Of a stretch of 64,000 bases of DNA, positions 30,020 to 36,940 are shown in pieces; position 1 is the stretch's first letter; each line of letters starts with the position of its first letter. The position numbers and the translations under genes are program-made. Source of the stretch: Pantoea latae (lineage in GTDB: Bacteria; Pseudomonadota; Gammaproteobacteria; Enterobacterales; Enterobacteriaceae); NCBI RefSeq assembly GCF_002077695.1, contig NZ_MWUE01000017.1, forward strand, positions 220,910 through 284,909. The letters run 5' to 3'. The notes under the pieces were generated by a model, which was not told the DNA's origin, ran no database searches, and worked only from the letters and a program-made list of their open reading frames with translations.

Positions 30020-31072
30020 TGATAAAACCTATTCAGCCGCTCTTGCAGAGCTGGTAAATGCGCAGGGGAAAAGACCACTGGCGGCATTCTGGGGTGACGG
30101 GACAACGTCATCATCAGACGTACAAAATTTCAGAACAGGCGGCTCAGGCCGCTACGCAGGGCCGGTTAACCCGAAATATGGGCAGAAGCCTGGACGTCAG
30201 TTTTATACCTATATTTCGGATCAATACAGCCCGTTTTACACATGCATAATCAGTCGGGTCAGGGATTCAACCCACGTTCTCGATGGCTTGCTGTTTCATG
30301 AAAGCGATCTGGAAATCAGGAAGCATTACACCGATACCGTTGGTTTCACGGATCATGTCTTTGCTTTGATGCATCTGCTGGGATTTACGTTCTGTCCGCG
30401 AATTAGGGATCTCCATGACAAGAAGCTGTTTATCAAAGGGTAAGCTGACCAATACCCGGTGCTTTAATCACTGATATCAACAACCAGCCTGAGTCTGAAA
30501 GAGATCGAAGTTCACTGGCGTGAAGTACTACGTCTGGCAACCCGATAAAGCAGGGAACCGTGACGGCATCCCTGATGCTGAAAAAGCTTGCCAGCAATCC
30601 CAAGCAAAACGGACTTGCCAAAGCATTGAGGGAAATTGGCCGTATTGAACGAACGCTGTTTATGCTCGACTGGTTCCGCGATCCGGCACTTCGTCGGCGG
30701 GTATAGGCGGGACTGAATAAAGGAGAAGCCCGTAATGCGCTGGCGCGTGCGGTATTCCTGCATCGGCTGGGTGAAATTAGGGACCGAAAACCGGAAAATC
30801 AGAGCTACCGCGCCAGTGGACTGACGCTGCTGACGGCAGCTATCTCGCTGTGGAATACCGTCTATATGGAAAGAGTGATCGATGCTCTGAAGCGTAAAGG
30901 GGTGAAGATCAACGAGCAACTGTTGCCGCATTTGTCCCTGCCAGGCTGGGAACACATCAATCTGACTGGCGATTATATCTGGAAGAGTAATCGGATACCG
31001 GCTTCCGGTAAGTTTCGTCGACTGAGGCCAGCTAAAGTAGAAAGGTCAAAAAATAACCTTAACGTACAATAA
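30020..31072 (+). pseudogene. tnpA: 5'-truncated, frameshifted Tn3-family transposase
   Basis: Translation gives [40 protein letters not shown] and [20 protein letters not shown] up to a stop at 30441. After further lesions (around 30443-30545 and an in-frame stop near 30703) it continues to [20 protein letters not shown] and [20 protein letters not shown]. These are the conserved C-terminal blocks of Tn3 TnpA (usual length near 1000 residues); about two thirds is missing. The gene ends just before the right terminal repeat, as in intact Tn3 elements. Confidence 0.9.
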
Positions 31073-31095
31073 TTTTTGATATCCAAACTGACCCC
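31058..31095 (-). repeat. right 38-bp terminal inverted repeat of the Tn3-type element
   Basis: Read on the minus strand it begins GGGGTCAGTTTGG and ends TTATTGTACGTTAAG, the mate of 26963-27000. Followed by the TAACA duplication at 31096-31100. Confidence 0.92.
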
Positions 31096-31469
31096 TAACA
31101 AGTTCGGGCGTAGCGCATCGGATCTGGGGTAGAGGTGACGGGAGAGAGGTGACTATGCATCGACACGCCCATCAGATTTTCCAGCAGTCCGGCAATCTCA
31201 GGTCCGGTCAGACTGTAGTAGCGATGACGTCCCTGTGTCAGGCAAATCACCAGGCCGCTGCTGAGCAGGCGCATCAGATGCGCGCTGGCTGTCGAGGCCG
31301 CAATACCAGCGACGGCGTTGAGTTCAGTCGCGGTCCAGGCGCGACTATCCATCAGGGCGCAGAGGATAGCGACTCGTGACGGGTCCGCTATGGCCGAGGC
31401 AACCACTGACATCGACTTTTCAAGGCAGACGTCCGCTTGCTCGGCATTATCGGTTTGTAGCCGGTTCAT
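31096..31469 (-). pseudogene. 5' half of a transposon-split ArsR-type regulator gene
   Basis: Begins MNRLQTDNAEQADVCLEKSM and continues VVASAIADPSRVAILCALMD and AGIAASTASAHLMRLLSSGL, the winged-helix DNA-binding domain of ArsR-family repressors. It is cut after ...PDPMRYARTC by the Tn3-type element; the rest lies at 26626-26962. The surviving half contains a whole helix-turn-helix, so a truncated DNA-binding protein might still be made. It directly follows an ACT-domain gene and a monooxygenase-like gene, probably its former operon. Confidence 0.85.
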
Positions 31470-31676
31470 TCAGGCTCTGTTCTCCATTTTTGGGGCCCGT
31501 ACGTCATCATCGGTCAGCAGGATAAGCCGGTTACTGTGATCGCTGTACTGTACGCGAATATTGATGCCGTTTTTACCCAATAGTCCGCCCAGTGAGGCCA
31601 GTTCGCCGGGCGTGTTACGCAGAACAACAGAGATATCATAAATGGTAGAGTGGCTCCTGATGTGAAGCGTATTCAC
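31470..31676 (-). CDS. small ACT-domain protein
   Basis: A reading frame of about 68 residues with an ACT-like fold pattern: TIYDISVVLRNTPGELASLG, then GLLGKNGINIRVQYSDHSNR and LILLTDDD. Such small ACT proteins bind amino acids or serve as sensory partners. No ATG is available; a GTG at 31676 or TTG at 31691 are the possible starts, both inside the upstream monooxygenase-like gene. Its stop abuts the ATG of the broken ArsR gene. Whether it is still expressed is uncertain since both neighbours are damaged. Confidence 0.55.
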   Translation of the reverse strand: MNTLHIRSHSTIYDISVVLRNTPGELASLGGLLGKNGINIRVQYSDHSNRLILLTDDDVRAPKMENRA

Positions 31677-31958
31677 GCAGCACCTGAGCAAGGCGTATCC
31701 GGTAGAATGAAAAAATAGCGGTTTGACCTTCCTGCTGCGCAGCCTGATGCATCAGGTTTTGCTTCCAGCCGGTCACGGCTTGCTCATCTTCCCACCACGA
31801 CAGCGAGAGGATCTTTCCTGCCGTGCTCAGACTCTGAAATCGCTCGATAGCGATAAAGCCGGGCACATCCGCCAGCAGCGGCTGCAGCTCTGCGGCGAGT
31901 TGCAGATAGTGTTCTTTGGCGTATGGAAAAACGTCGGCTTCAAAAATACGGCAATCAT
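31636..31958 (-). pseudogene. antibiotic-biosynthesis-monooxygenase (ABM)-like protein, frameshifted at the start
   Basis: The frame encodes RIFEADVFPYAKEHYLQLAA, DVPGFIAIERFQSLSTAGKI and LSLSWWEDEQAVTGWKQNLM, a dimeric alpha-beta barrel ABM-type domain of about 105 residues. The natural start is probably the ATG at 31958 with GGAG upstream. From there the reading ATG ATT GC- needs one extra base to join CGT ATT TTT GAA (M-I-x-R-I-F-E). The frame is open further upstream to 32082, but that extension is unlike the family. So it is probably inactivated, unless the deletion is a sequencing error. Confidence 0.6.
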
Positions 31959-32082
31959 TTACGGTCTCCAGTAATGGGTTGTTGTCATGCAGCTTATGGA
32001 CAACCCTTAATGGACGCTTCGCTACACAGCGAAATATCATCGCCCTTTTACTGGGAAACCTGTATTTAGTTACATCATTCAT

Positions 32083-32354
32083 AATTACATAAACAATTAC
32101 TACCGGCCTTCGGCCGGCGCGGGCGGCCTTACCAGAAGGTTATTTCGCGCTCATGTTTGATGTATGCACGTAGACGAAGCAGAGATAAGCACCCTTCTTA
32201 TCACGCGCAGCGGTCCAGCCTGGAGGGGCACGCCATTTCCAATGGGGCACGCGATTAAAAAAAAGCTGTTACAGGATGCTGTAACTACTCAGCCTGTGGC
32301 GCAACAGATTATAATACAGTGAAAAAGCCGGTGTGAGAAACCGGCTTTAGGACA
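32083..32354. other. 272-base gap with a small ORF remnant on the minus strand
   Basis: A hairpin CCGGCC-TTC-GGCCGG lies at 32103-32117. On the minus strand 32256-32140 reads NRVPHWKWRAPPGWTAARDK and ends ...TSNMSAK, protein-like in composition but with a stop just upstream and no good start, so probably the end of a decayed gene. Not recognised. Confidence 0.3.
32322..32348 (-). terminator. Rho-independent terminator of the DsbA-like gene
   Basis: On the minus strand AAAGCCGGT and its partner ACCGGCTTT form a 9-bp stem, ending in a T-run, seven bases past the stop of the thioredoxin-fold gene. Confidence 0.75.
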
Positions 32355-33146
32355 TTATTTTGCGGCGGCGGCTCTGTCTATCGCCGCCTGCAGGGTTGTC
32401 TCACTGGCGCCGCCAGGTATCACCGTCACGTTATCTGCCGTTGCGCCGGTGAGGGGCATGATAATCATCGCCGGCGTTCCCTGCAGGCCAAGCTTCTGCG
32501 CCAGCGCATCATTACGCTTTAACGCTTCCACCACCTGCGGATTGATGTCGCCCGACTTGCTGGCCAGCGCGGCCGCTTTGCCGATATCCTCCGGCGTCAG
32601 CTTCCCTTCATTATGGCCTGTGGCGTAAATAGCATTGTGGTAGTTAACGTAGGCCTCGGCCCCCTTCTCCTGCCAGATCTGCAGACCGGTTTTAGCGGCA
32701 TTCAGCGAGGCGTCCCAGCGTTGCGCAAAAATAGGCCACTCTTTGAAGATGTATCGCACCTGCGGGTTCGCTTTCATTAGCGCTTCGATTACCGGCGCCT
32801 GGCGCGCACAGACAATACACTGGTAATCGAAGAATTCAATGACGGCCACTTTTGCATCGGCCGGGCCGAAGGCGGGCGTCATTTTGTCATTTAGCAGATC
32901 GTTCTGCTGCCGCAGCGCCGCATCGGTCATCGCCTTAATCTGTTGCGCCTGCTGCTGCGCCTCAAGTTTCTGGCTGACCTGCAGCAGCACTTCCGGATGC
33001 GCCAGCAGATAATCTCTGGCGATTTCGCCGATGCGCGCTTCCATTTCGGGCGTGAAGGGAGCAGCAGGCTGATCCGCCGCCGCGGCGAGGCCGGACATCA
33101 GCAGGCCAGCTGCCAACAGTAAACTAAAAGATTGAGGCATTTTCAT
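32355..33146 (-). CDS. periplasmic DsbA-family thiol oxidoreductase (ScsC/Com1-like)
   Basis: A 263-residue exported protein. The signal peptide MKMPQSFSLLLAAGLLMSGL ends ..AAA before DQPAAPFTPEM. A helical N-terminal extension (EIARDYLLAHPEVLLQVSQK, LEAQQQAQQIKA) of the kind that oligomerises ScsC-type proteins precedes the thioredoxin fold. The fold has the active site CIVC in EFFDYQCIVCARQAPVIEA and the cis-proline loop GLQGTPAMIIMP. It would oxidise or isomerise disulfides in the periplasm. It stands alone; no membrane partner of the ScsB or DsbD type is next to it. Confidence 0.88.
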   Translation of the reverse strand: MKMPQSFSLLLAAGLLMSGLAAAADQPAAPFTPEMEARIGEIARDYLLAHPEVLLQVSQKLEAQQQAQQIKAMTDAALRQQNDLLNDKMTPAFGPADAKVAVIEFFDYQCIVCARQAPVIEALMKANPQVRYIFKEWPIFAQRWDASLNAAKTGLQIWQEKGAEAYVNYHNAIYATGHNEGKLTPEDIGKAAALASKSGDINPQVVEALKRNDALAQKLGLQGTPAMIIMPLTGATADNVTVIPGGASETTLQAAIDRAAAAK

Positions 33147-33366
33147 TTGGATCGCGTCTCTGTAGTGGTTTACGAAAGCGCGCTATTTTCACGCCTGACA
33201 GCTAAACCGCACCTCACTGGTGTCTAAAATTTATTCAGCCGGGCAAAAATTCGTTTATTAATGAAAAAGGCTCATATCTTCATCCTGATTAAGCATCTTA
33301 ATCATAGATGCACGCCACCTTAAAATAAGAAGCACTGTTTATGACGATAACCCAAAGGATAAGCGC

Positions 33367-33768
33367 ATGACTGACATCTATAAATGTGGTTCCCAGGCAT
33401 CCTATGCCGGCCCCGACGAGTGGTTTACCGGCACGGTGCGCGTCGATCCGCTCTTCCCTGCCAACGAACCGGCGCGCGCCAGCGGCGGCAGCGTCACCTT
33501 TGAACCCGGTGCCCGCACCGCATGGCATACCCACCCTCTCGGCCAGACGCTGATTGTCACGGCGGGCTTTGGTTACGTTCAGACCTGGGGCGAAGCGGCG
33601 CGAGAGATTCGAGCCGGGGACGTTGTCTGGATCCCGCCACATGAAAAACACTGGCACGGCGCCAGCGATAAAACGCCGCTGACCCACATCGCCATTCAGG
33701 AAGCGCTGGAAGGGAAAGCGGTGGAGTGGCTGGAAAAGGTCGACGACGAGCAGTACGGCGCAAAGTAA
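33367..33768 (+). CDS. small cupin protein, (R)-mandelonitrile-lyase-like
   Basis: A 133-residue single-domain cupin. Metal ligands appear in [17 protein letters not shown] (two His and Gln) and in [13 protein letters not shown] (His). The arrangement and the [17 protein letters not shown] context match manganese cupins related to bacterial (R)-hydroxynitrile lyases and to proteins often paired with carboxymuconolactone decarboxylases. It is followed by a terminator and then a LysR gene, with a carboxymuconolactone decarboxylase gene beyond. True substrate unknown. Confidence 0.82.
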   Translation: MTDIYKCGSQASYAGPDEWFTGTVRVDPLFPANEPARASGGSVTFEPGARTAWHTHPLGQTLIVTAGFGYVQTWGEAAREIRAGDVVWIPPHEKHWHGASDKTPLTHIAIQEALEGKAVEWLEKVDDEQYGAK

Positions 33769-33785
33769 TCTCGATCAAAATATCA

Positions 33786-33817
33786 GGCGCGTCCCTTCAG
33801 CGGGACGCGCCTTTTTT
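33786..33817 (+). terminator. Rho-independent terminator after the cupin gene
   Basis: GGCGCGTCCC and GGGACGCGCC form a perfect 10-bp stem around TTCAGC, followed by six T. Confidence 0.9.
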
Positions 33818-33846
33818 CTGTGTGACGTCCATAAGGAGGCGTGGTG

Positions 33847-34743
33847 ATGTCCCGCGAGAACCTCAACGATCTGGTCGCGTTTGTCACCGTGGCGCGCGAA
33901 CAGAGTTTTACCCGCGCGGCGGCGCTGCTTGGCGTTTCGCAGTCCGCCCTCAGTCACAGCCTGCGTGGGCTGGAAGCGCGCCTGGGCGTACGGCTCCTGA
34001 CGCGCACGACGCGGAGCGTGTCACCAACCGAAGCCGGGCAGCGGCTGATGGCGTCACTGGCGCCGCGGCTGGATGAGATCTGGAGCGAACTGGCCGCTAT
34101 CAGCGACATGCGCGATCAACCCGCTGGCGTGGTGCGCATTACGGCGACGGATTTCGCCATTCGCTTTCTGCTGTGGCCAAAGCTGCGCGACCTGCTTAAG
34201 ACCTATCCCGATATCCATCTGGAGCTGGCGAATGAATATGCGCTGACGGATATCGCCGCTAACCGCTACGATGCGGGCGTGCGCCTCGGCGAGCAGATCA
34301 CCAACGGCATGATTTCAGTGCGTATCGGGCCCGATATCCGCTTTGCAGTGGTGGGATCGCCCGCCTATTTCCACACCCAGGGAAAGCCAGCCACGCCGCA
34401 GGATCTGGTTCAGCACCGCTGCATTAATCTGCGACTTTCCACCCATGGCGGCCTCTACGCCTGGGAGTTCGAGCAGGACGGGCGAGAGATCAAAGTCCGC
34501 GTTGAGGGCCAGCTCACCTTTAATGAGATCTATCAGGTGGTCGATGCCGCCCTCGACGGTTTTGGTCTGGCCTATGTACCGGAAGAGATGGTGGCGTCGC
34601 ATATTGAGGCTAACAGGCTGGTAAGGGTATTGACGGACTACTGCCCGGTCTGGGAAGGCCATCATCTCTACTATCCGAGCCGCAAACAATCCTCGCGCGC
34701 GCTGACGATGGTGGTCGACGCGCTACGTCATCGCCAGAACTGA
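33847..34743 (+). CDS. LysR-family transcriptional regulator
   Basis: A 298-residue LTTR. The N-terminal winged helix is LNDLVAFVTVAREQSFTRAA and LGVSQSALSHSLRGLEARLG with the typical RLLTRTTRSVSPTEAGQRLM wing. The remainder is a periplasmic-binding-like effector domain (ITATDFAIRFLLWPKLRDLL onward). AAGGAGG sits seven bases before the ATG at 33847; GTG codons at 33841 and 33844 are less likely. It is flanked by the cupin gene and the convergent carboxymuconolactone decarboxylase gene, its probable targets; this is inferred. Confidence 0.9.
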   Translation: MSRENLNDLVAFVTVAREQSFTRAAALLGVSQSALSHSLRGLEARLGVRLLTRTTRSVSPTEAGQRLMASLAPRLDEIWSELAAISDMRDQPAGVVRITATDFAIRFLLWPKLRDLLKTYPDIHLELANEYALTDIAANRYDAGVRLGEQITNGMISVRIGPDIRFAVVGSPAYFHTQGKPATPQDLVQHRCINLRLSTHGGLYAWEFEQDGREIKVRVEGQLTFNEIYQVVDAALDGFGLAYVPEEMVASHIEANRLVRVLTDYCPVWEGHHLYYPSRKQSSRALTMVVDALRHRQN

Positions 34744-34765
34744 AGCCCGGCTCAGGCGATATCGA

Positions 34766-35563
34766 TCAGGCAGGCTGACGTGAGGTAAAAACCTCTTTAA
34801 ATACCGGCAGCGCCGAGAAAATATTCGGCCAGCCGGCGATAAAGGCGAGCTGCGTCAGCACTTCCGCTGCCTGCTCCTGCGTGAGGCCGTTATCCATGGC
34901 GCGGTTAAGGTGATAAGGCACCTGTGCAACCTGACCTGCGGTGACCAGCGCGCTGACGGTGATCAGGCTGCGGTCGCGCGGCGCTAAACCTGGCCGCAGC
35001 CAGAGATCGCGGAACAGCGCCTCGGTGGTATATTTCACCACGCCTGGCGCGACGTGACCAAAGTTCTGCTCGACCATCGCGGCACGTTTTGCTTCGCCCT
35101 CTTCATCCAGCGGCAACGGCGCGACGTCCGCTCCCGGTAAACGGGAAAAATCGATATGACGCGCCGCGAATACCGCCTGAGTGGTGACGGCCGCTGACGT
35201 CGCATTCGGCCAGCCGGCATAAAACGCGAGATGCGTCAGGCTTTCGGCGATTTCGCCAGGCGTAACGCCATTATCAAGCGCCAGGTTAAGGTAGTCAGCC
35301 AGCTCTGTACGGTCGTTGCGGCTGATCAGCGCGGACAGGGTCACCAGGCTGCGATCGCGCGCGGAGAGCGCGGGTCGATTCCACAGATCCCCTTTGATAA
35401 AACGCGCCGAGTAGGCTGCCATCGCAGGCGCGGCCTGAGCAACTGCCTGAGAAGCGGGTTTATTTTCTGACATAGATTGGCTGCTCCAGGTATTTTCCGG
35501 TGCGGTGGCGCAGCTGGCCAGCAGCATGGCGGAAGAGAGAAAGAGAGGGTGCCGCAGGAGCAT
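34766..35563 (-). CDS. carboxymuconolactone-decarboxylase-family protein with lipoprotein signal
   Basis: A 265-residue protein with two tandem CMD domains: the first around LWNRPALSARDRSLVTLSAL and HLAFYAGWPNATSAAVTTQA, the second around LWLRPGLAPRDRSLITVSAL and QLAFIAGWPNIFSALPVFKE. The N-terminus MLLRHPLFLSSAMLLASCAT has a lipobox (LASC), so unlike cytoplasmic family members it appears to be exported and lipidated. The start at 35563 has GAGG at suitable spacing; the frame is open six codons further. These proteins often reduce peroxides or act in aromatic catabolism. Convergent with the LysR gene. Confidence 0.82.
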   Translation of the reverse strand: MLLRHPLFLSSAMLLASCATAPENTWSSQSMSENKPASQAVAQAAPAMAAYSARFIKGDLWNRPALSARDRSLVTLSALISRNDRTELADYLNLALDNGVTPGEIAESLTHLAFYAGWPNATSAAVTTQAVFAARHIDFSRLPGADVAPLPLDEEGEAKRAAMVEQNFGHVAPGVVKYTTEALFRDLWLRPGLAPRDRSLITVSALVTAGQVAQVPYHLNRAMDNGLTQEQAAEVLTQLAFIAGWPNIFSALPVFKEVFTSRQPA

Positions 35564-35726
35564 GTCGCCGCCTCGCATCATGAGTGGCTTATGGCTGACC
35601 TATGCCAGCGATCGCCCGTAAAAGGTAGCGTTATTAATAACAAAGGCGCGCCAGAGAATGAATAGCCTCTGGCGGCATGCAGTAATGAGCAAATCTCATG
35701 AACGGAGGCGGTCGGTTGAACGCCTT

Positions 35727-36137
35727 TTATTCCAGCATGGTTTTTAACAGCCGGATCAGCTCCTGATGTTCTTGATCGCTCAGACGGTTCAGGAAGGCGG
35801 CATCAATGCGTTCAGCCGAAGGTTTCGCCTCATTAAGCAGGGTTTCGCCGGCGGTGGTCAGAAAGATATGCCGACGACGGCGGTCGCTCACGCCCTGCTC
35901 GCGGCGCAGCAGCCCTTTTTTTTCCATGCGCATCAGCAGCTCCGCCAGCGTCGCTTTGGTGCTGACCGACACATCCATCAGCTCCATCTGCTCAATGCCT
36001 GGCTGCTCAGCCACGGCGCAAAGCACGGCATACTGCTGCTTGGTAAGATCGTTAAGCGAGCGTTGCCATTGCGCGGTGTGCTCCTGAAAAAGCCGACGCA
36101 TCAGGTGAAACGGAACATTGCTAAGATTTTTATTCAT
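35727..36137 (-). CDS. MarR-family regulator of the hydroxyarylic acid decarboxylase operon
   Basis: A 136-residue MarR/SlyA-like winged-helix protein: MNKNLSNVPFHLMRRLFQEH, TKQQYAVLCAVAEQPGIEQM, the DVSVSTKATLAELLMRMEKK recognition region and the GVSDRRRRHIFLTTAGETLL wing. The frame is open 96 bases upstream, but 36137 gives the family N-terminus. It is divergent from the BCD decarboxylase operon. Two identical-type palindromes GTTCGT-nn-ACGAAC lie between them, so it probably represses that operon and itself until a phenolic acid binds; regulation is inferred. Confidence 0.88.
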   Translation of the reverse strand: MNKNLSNVPFHLMRRLFQEHTAQWQRSLNDLTKQQYAVLCAVAEQPGIEQMELMDVSVSTKATLAELLMRMEKKGLLRREQGVSDRRRRHIFLTTAGETLLNEAKPSAERIDAAFLNRLSDQEHQELIRLLKTMLE

Positions 36138-36239
36138 TGTTGTTATGCCGAATGCCAGGGCGATTCTCGCCGGATGAGATAGCGCTATTTCAGCAATAAA
36201 CGCCTCTCGCTGTAAACCTGTGATCGAAAACAATGAAAC

Positions 36240-36253
36240 GTTCGTTTACGAAC
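36240..36253. promoter_or_regulatory. MarR-type operator, site 1
   Basis: GTTCGTTTACGAAC, a perfect 6-bp inverted repeat, 103 bases upstream of the marR start and exactly 70 bases from a second copy. Confidence 0.65.
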
Positions 36254-36309
36254 TTTATAGCTGCTGTTCTCTTGTCATCGCCATTGTTGCGCGCTAAGGT
36301 AAATATATA

Positions 36310-36323
36310 GTTCGTACACGAAC
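36310..36323. promoter_or_regulatory. MarR-type operator, site 2
   Basis: GTTCGTACACGAAC, 18 bases before the first gene of the decarboxylase operon, so well placed to block its transcription. Same half-sites as site 1. Confidence 0.68.
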
Positions 36324-36341
36324 AAGTTTAGCGAGGTTGAA

Positions 36342-36938
36342 ATGAGGTTGATAGTCGCAATGACGGGGGCGACGGGCGCCCCGCTTGGCGTGGCACTGCT
36401 ACGCGCGCTGCAGCAGATGCCAGAGGTGGAAACACATCTGATCCTGTCGAAATGGGCGAAAACCACCATTGAGCTGGAGACACCTTTAAGCGTGCGAGAG
36501 GTCGCCGCGCTGGCGAACGTCGTACACAGCCCGGCAGACCAGGCCGCCACCATTTCGTCAGGATCTTTTCACACCGACGGCATGATCATTATTCCCTGCA
36601 GCATGAAGACCCTGGCGGGTATTCGCGCCGGCTATGCAGAAGGACTGACCGGACGCGCGGCAGACGTGGTGATCAAAGAAGGCCGCAAACTGGTGCTGGT
36701 GCCGCGTGAAACGCCGCTCAGCACCATCCATCTGGAAAACATGCTGGCGCTGTCGCGCATGGGCGTCGCGATGGTTCCTCCTATGCCCGCCTATTACAAC
36801 CATCCCAAAAGCGTCGATGACGTTACGCACCATATTGTCGCGCGCGTTCTGGATCAGTTCGGGCTGCGTTACAACAAGGCGCAGCGCTGGCAGGGCCTGA
36901 GCGGCGCCACCCATCACGAAACAGCACAGGAGAGATAA
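36342..36938 (+). CDS. UbiX-like flavin prenyltransferase (hydroxyarylic acid decarboxylase subunit B)
   Basis: A 198-residue UbiX/Pad1-type enzyme that makes prenylated FMN for the UbiD-type partner. It starts MRLIVAMTGATGAPLGVALL. SSGSFHTDGMIIIPCSMKTL and LVLVPRETPLSTIHLENMLA are characteristic. It is first in a three-gene operon (B, C, D) like BsdBCD, VdcBCD or EcdBCD, which decarboxylate vanillate, 4-hydroxybenzoate, protocatechuate or gallate without oxidation. A MarR-type operator sits immediately upstream. The next gene begins 2 bases after the stop. Confidence 0.9.
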   Translation: MRLIVAMTGATGAPLGVALLRALQQMPEVETHLILSKWAKTTIELETPLSVREVAALANVVHSPADQAATISSGSFHTDGMIIIPCSMKTLAGIRAGYAEGLTGRAADVVIKEGRKLVLVPRETPLSTIHLENMLALSRMGVAMVPPMPAYYNHPKSVDDVTHHIVARVLDQFGLRYNKAQRWQGLSGATHHETAQER

Positions 36939-36940
36939 TC

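Larger units (their letters stand above)
26963..31095. mobile_element. Tn3-family element carrying a T6SS effector and immunity pair
   Basis: A 4133-bp insertion bounded by two 38-bp terminal inverted repeats. Both begin GGGGTCA and end TATTGTACGTTAAG, the layout of Tn3-family ends (canonical Tn3: GGGGTC...ACGTTAAG, 38 bp). The flanking 5 bases are TAACA on both sides (26958-26962 and 31096-31100), a standard 5-bp target duplication. Removing the element restores an ArsR-type reading frame. Inside are, left to right, a lipoprotein immunity candidate, a PAAR-DUF2235 effector, a 5'-truncated resolvase (minus strand) and a 5'-truncated, frameshifted tnpA (plus strand). The element can no longer move itself but could still be mobilised in trans. 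Confidence 0.93.

Noticed and set aside
29929..30114. 61-codon minus-strand frame between resolvase and tnpA fragments
   Set aside because: It lies opposite the clear tnpA remnant (GDGTTSSSD region) and has no resolvase catalytic motif.
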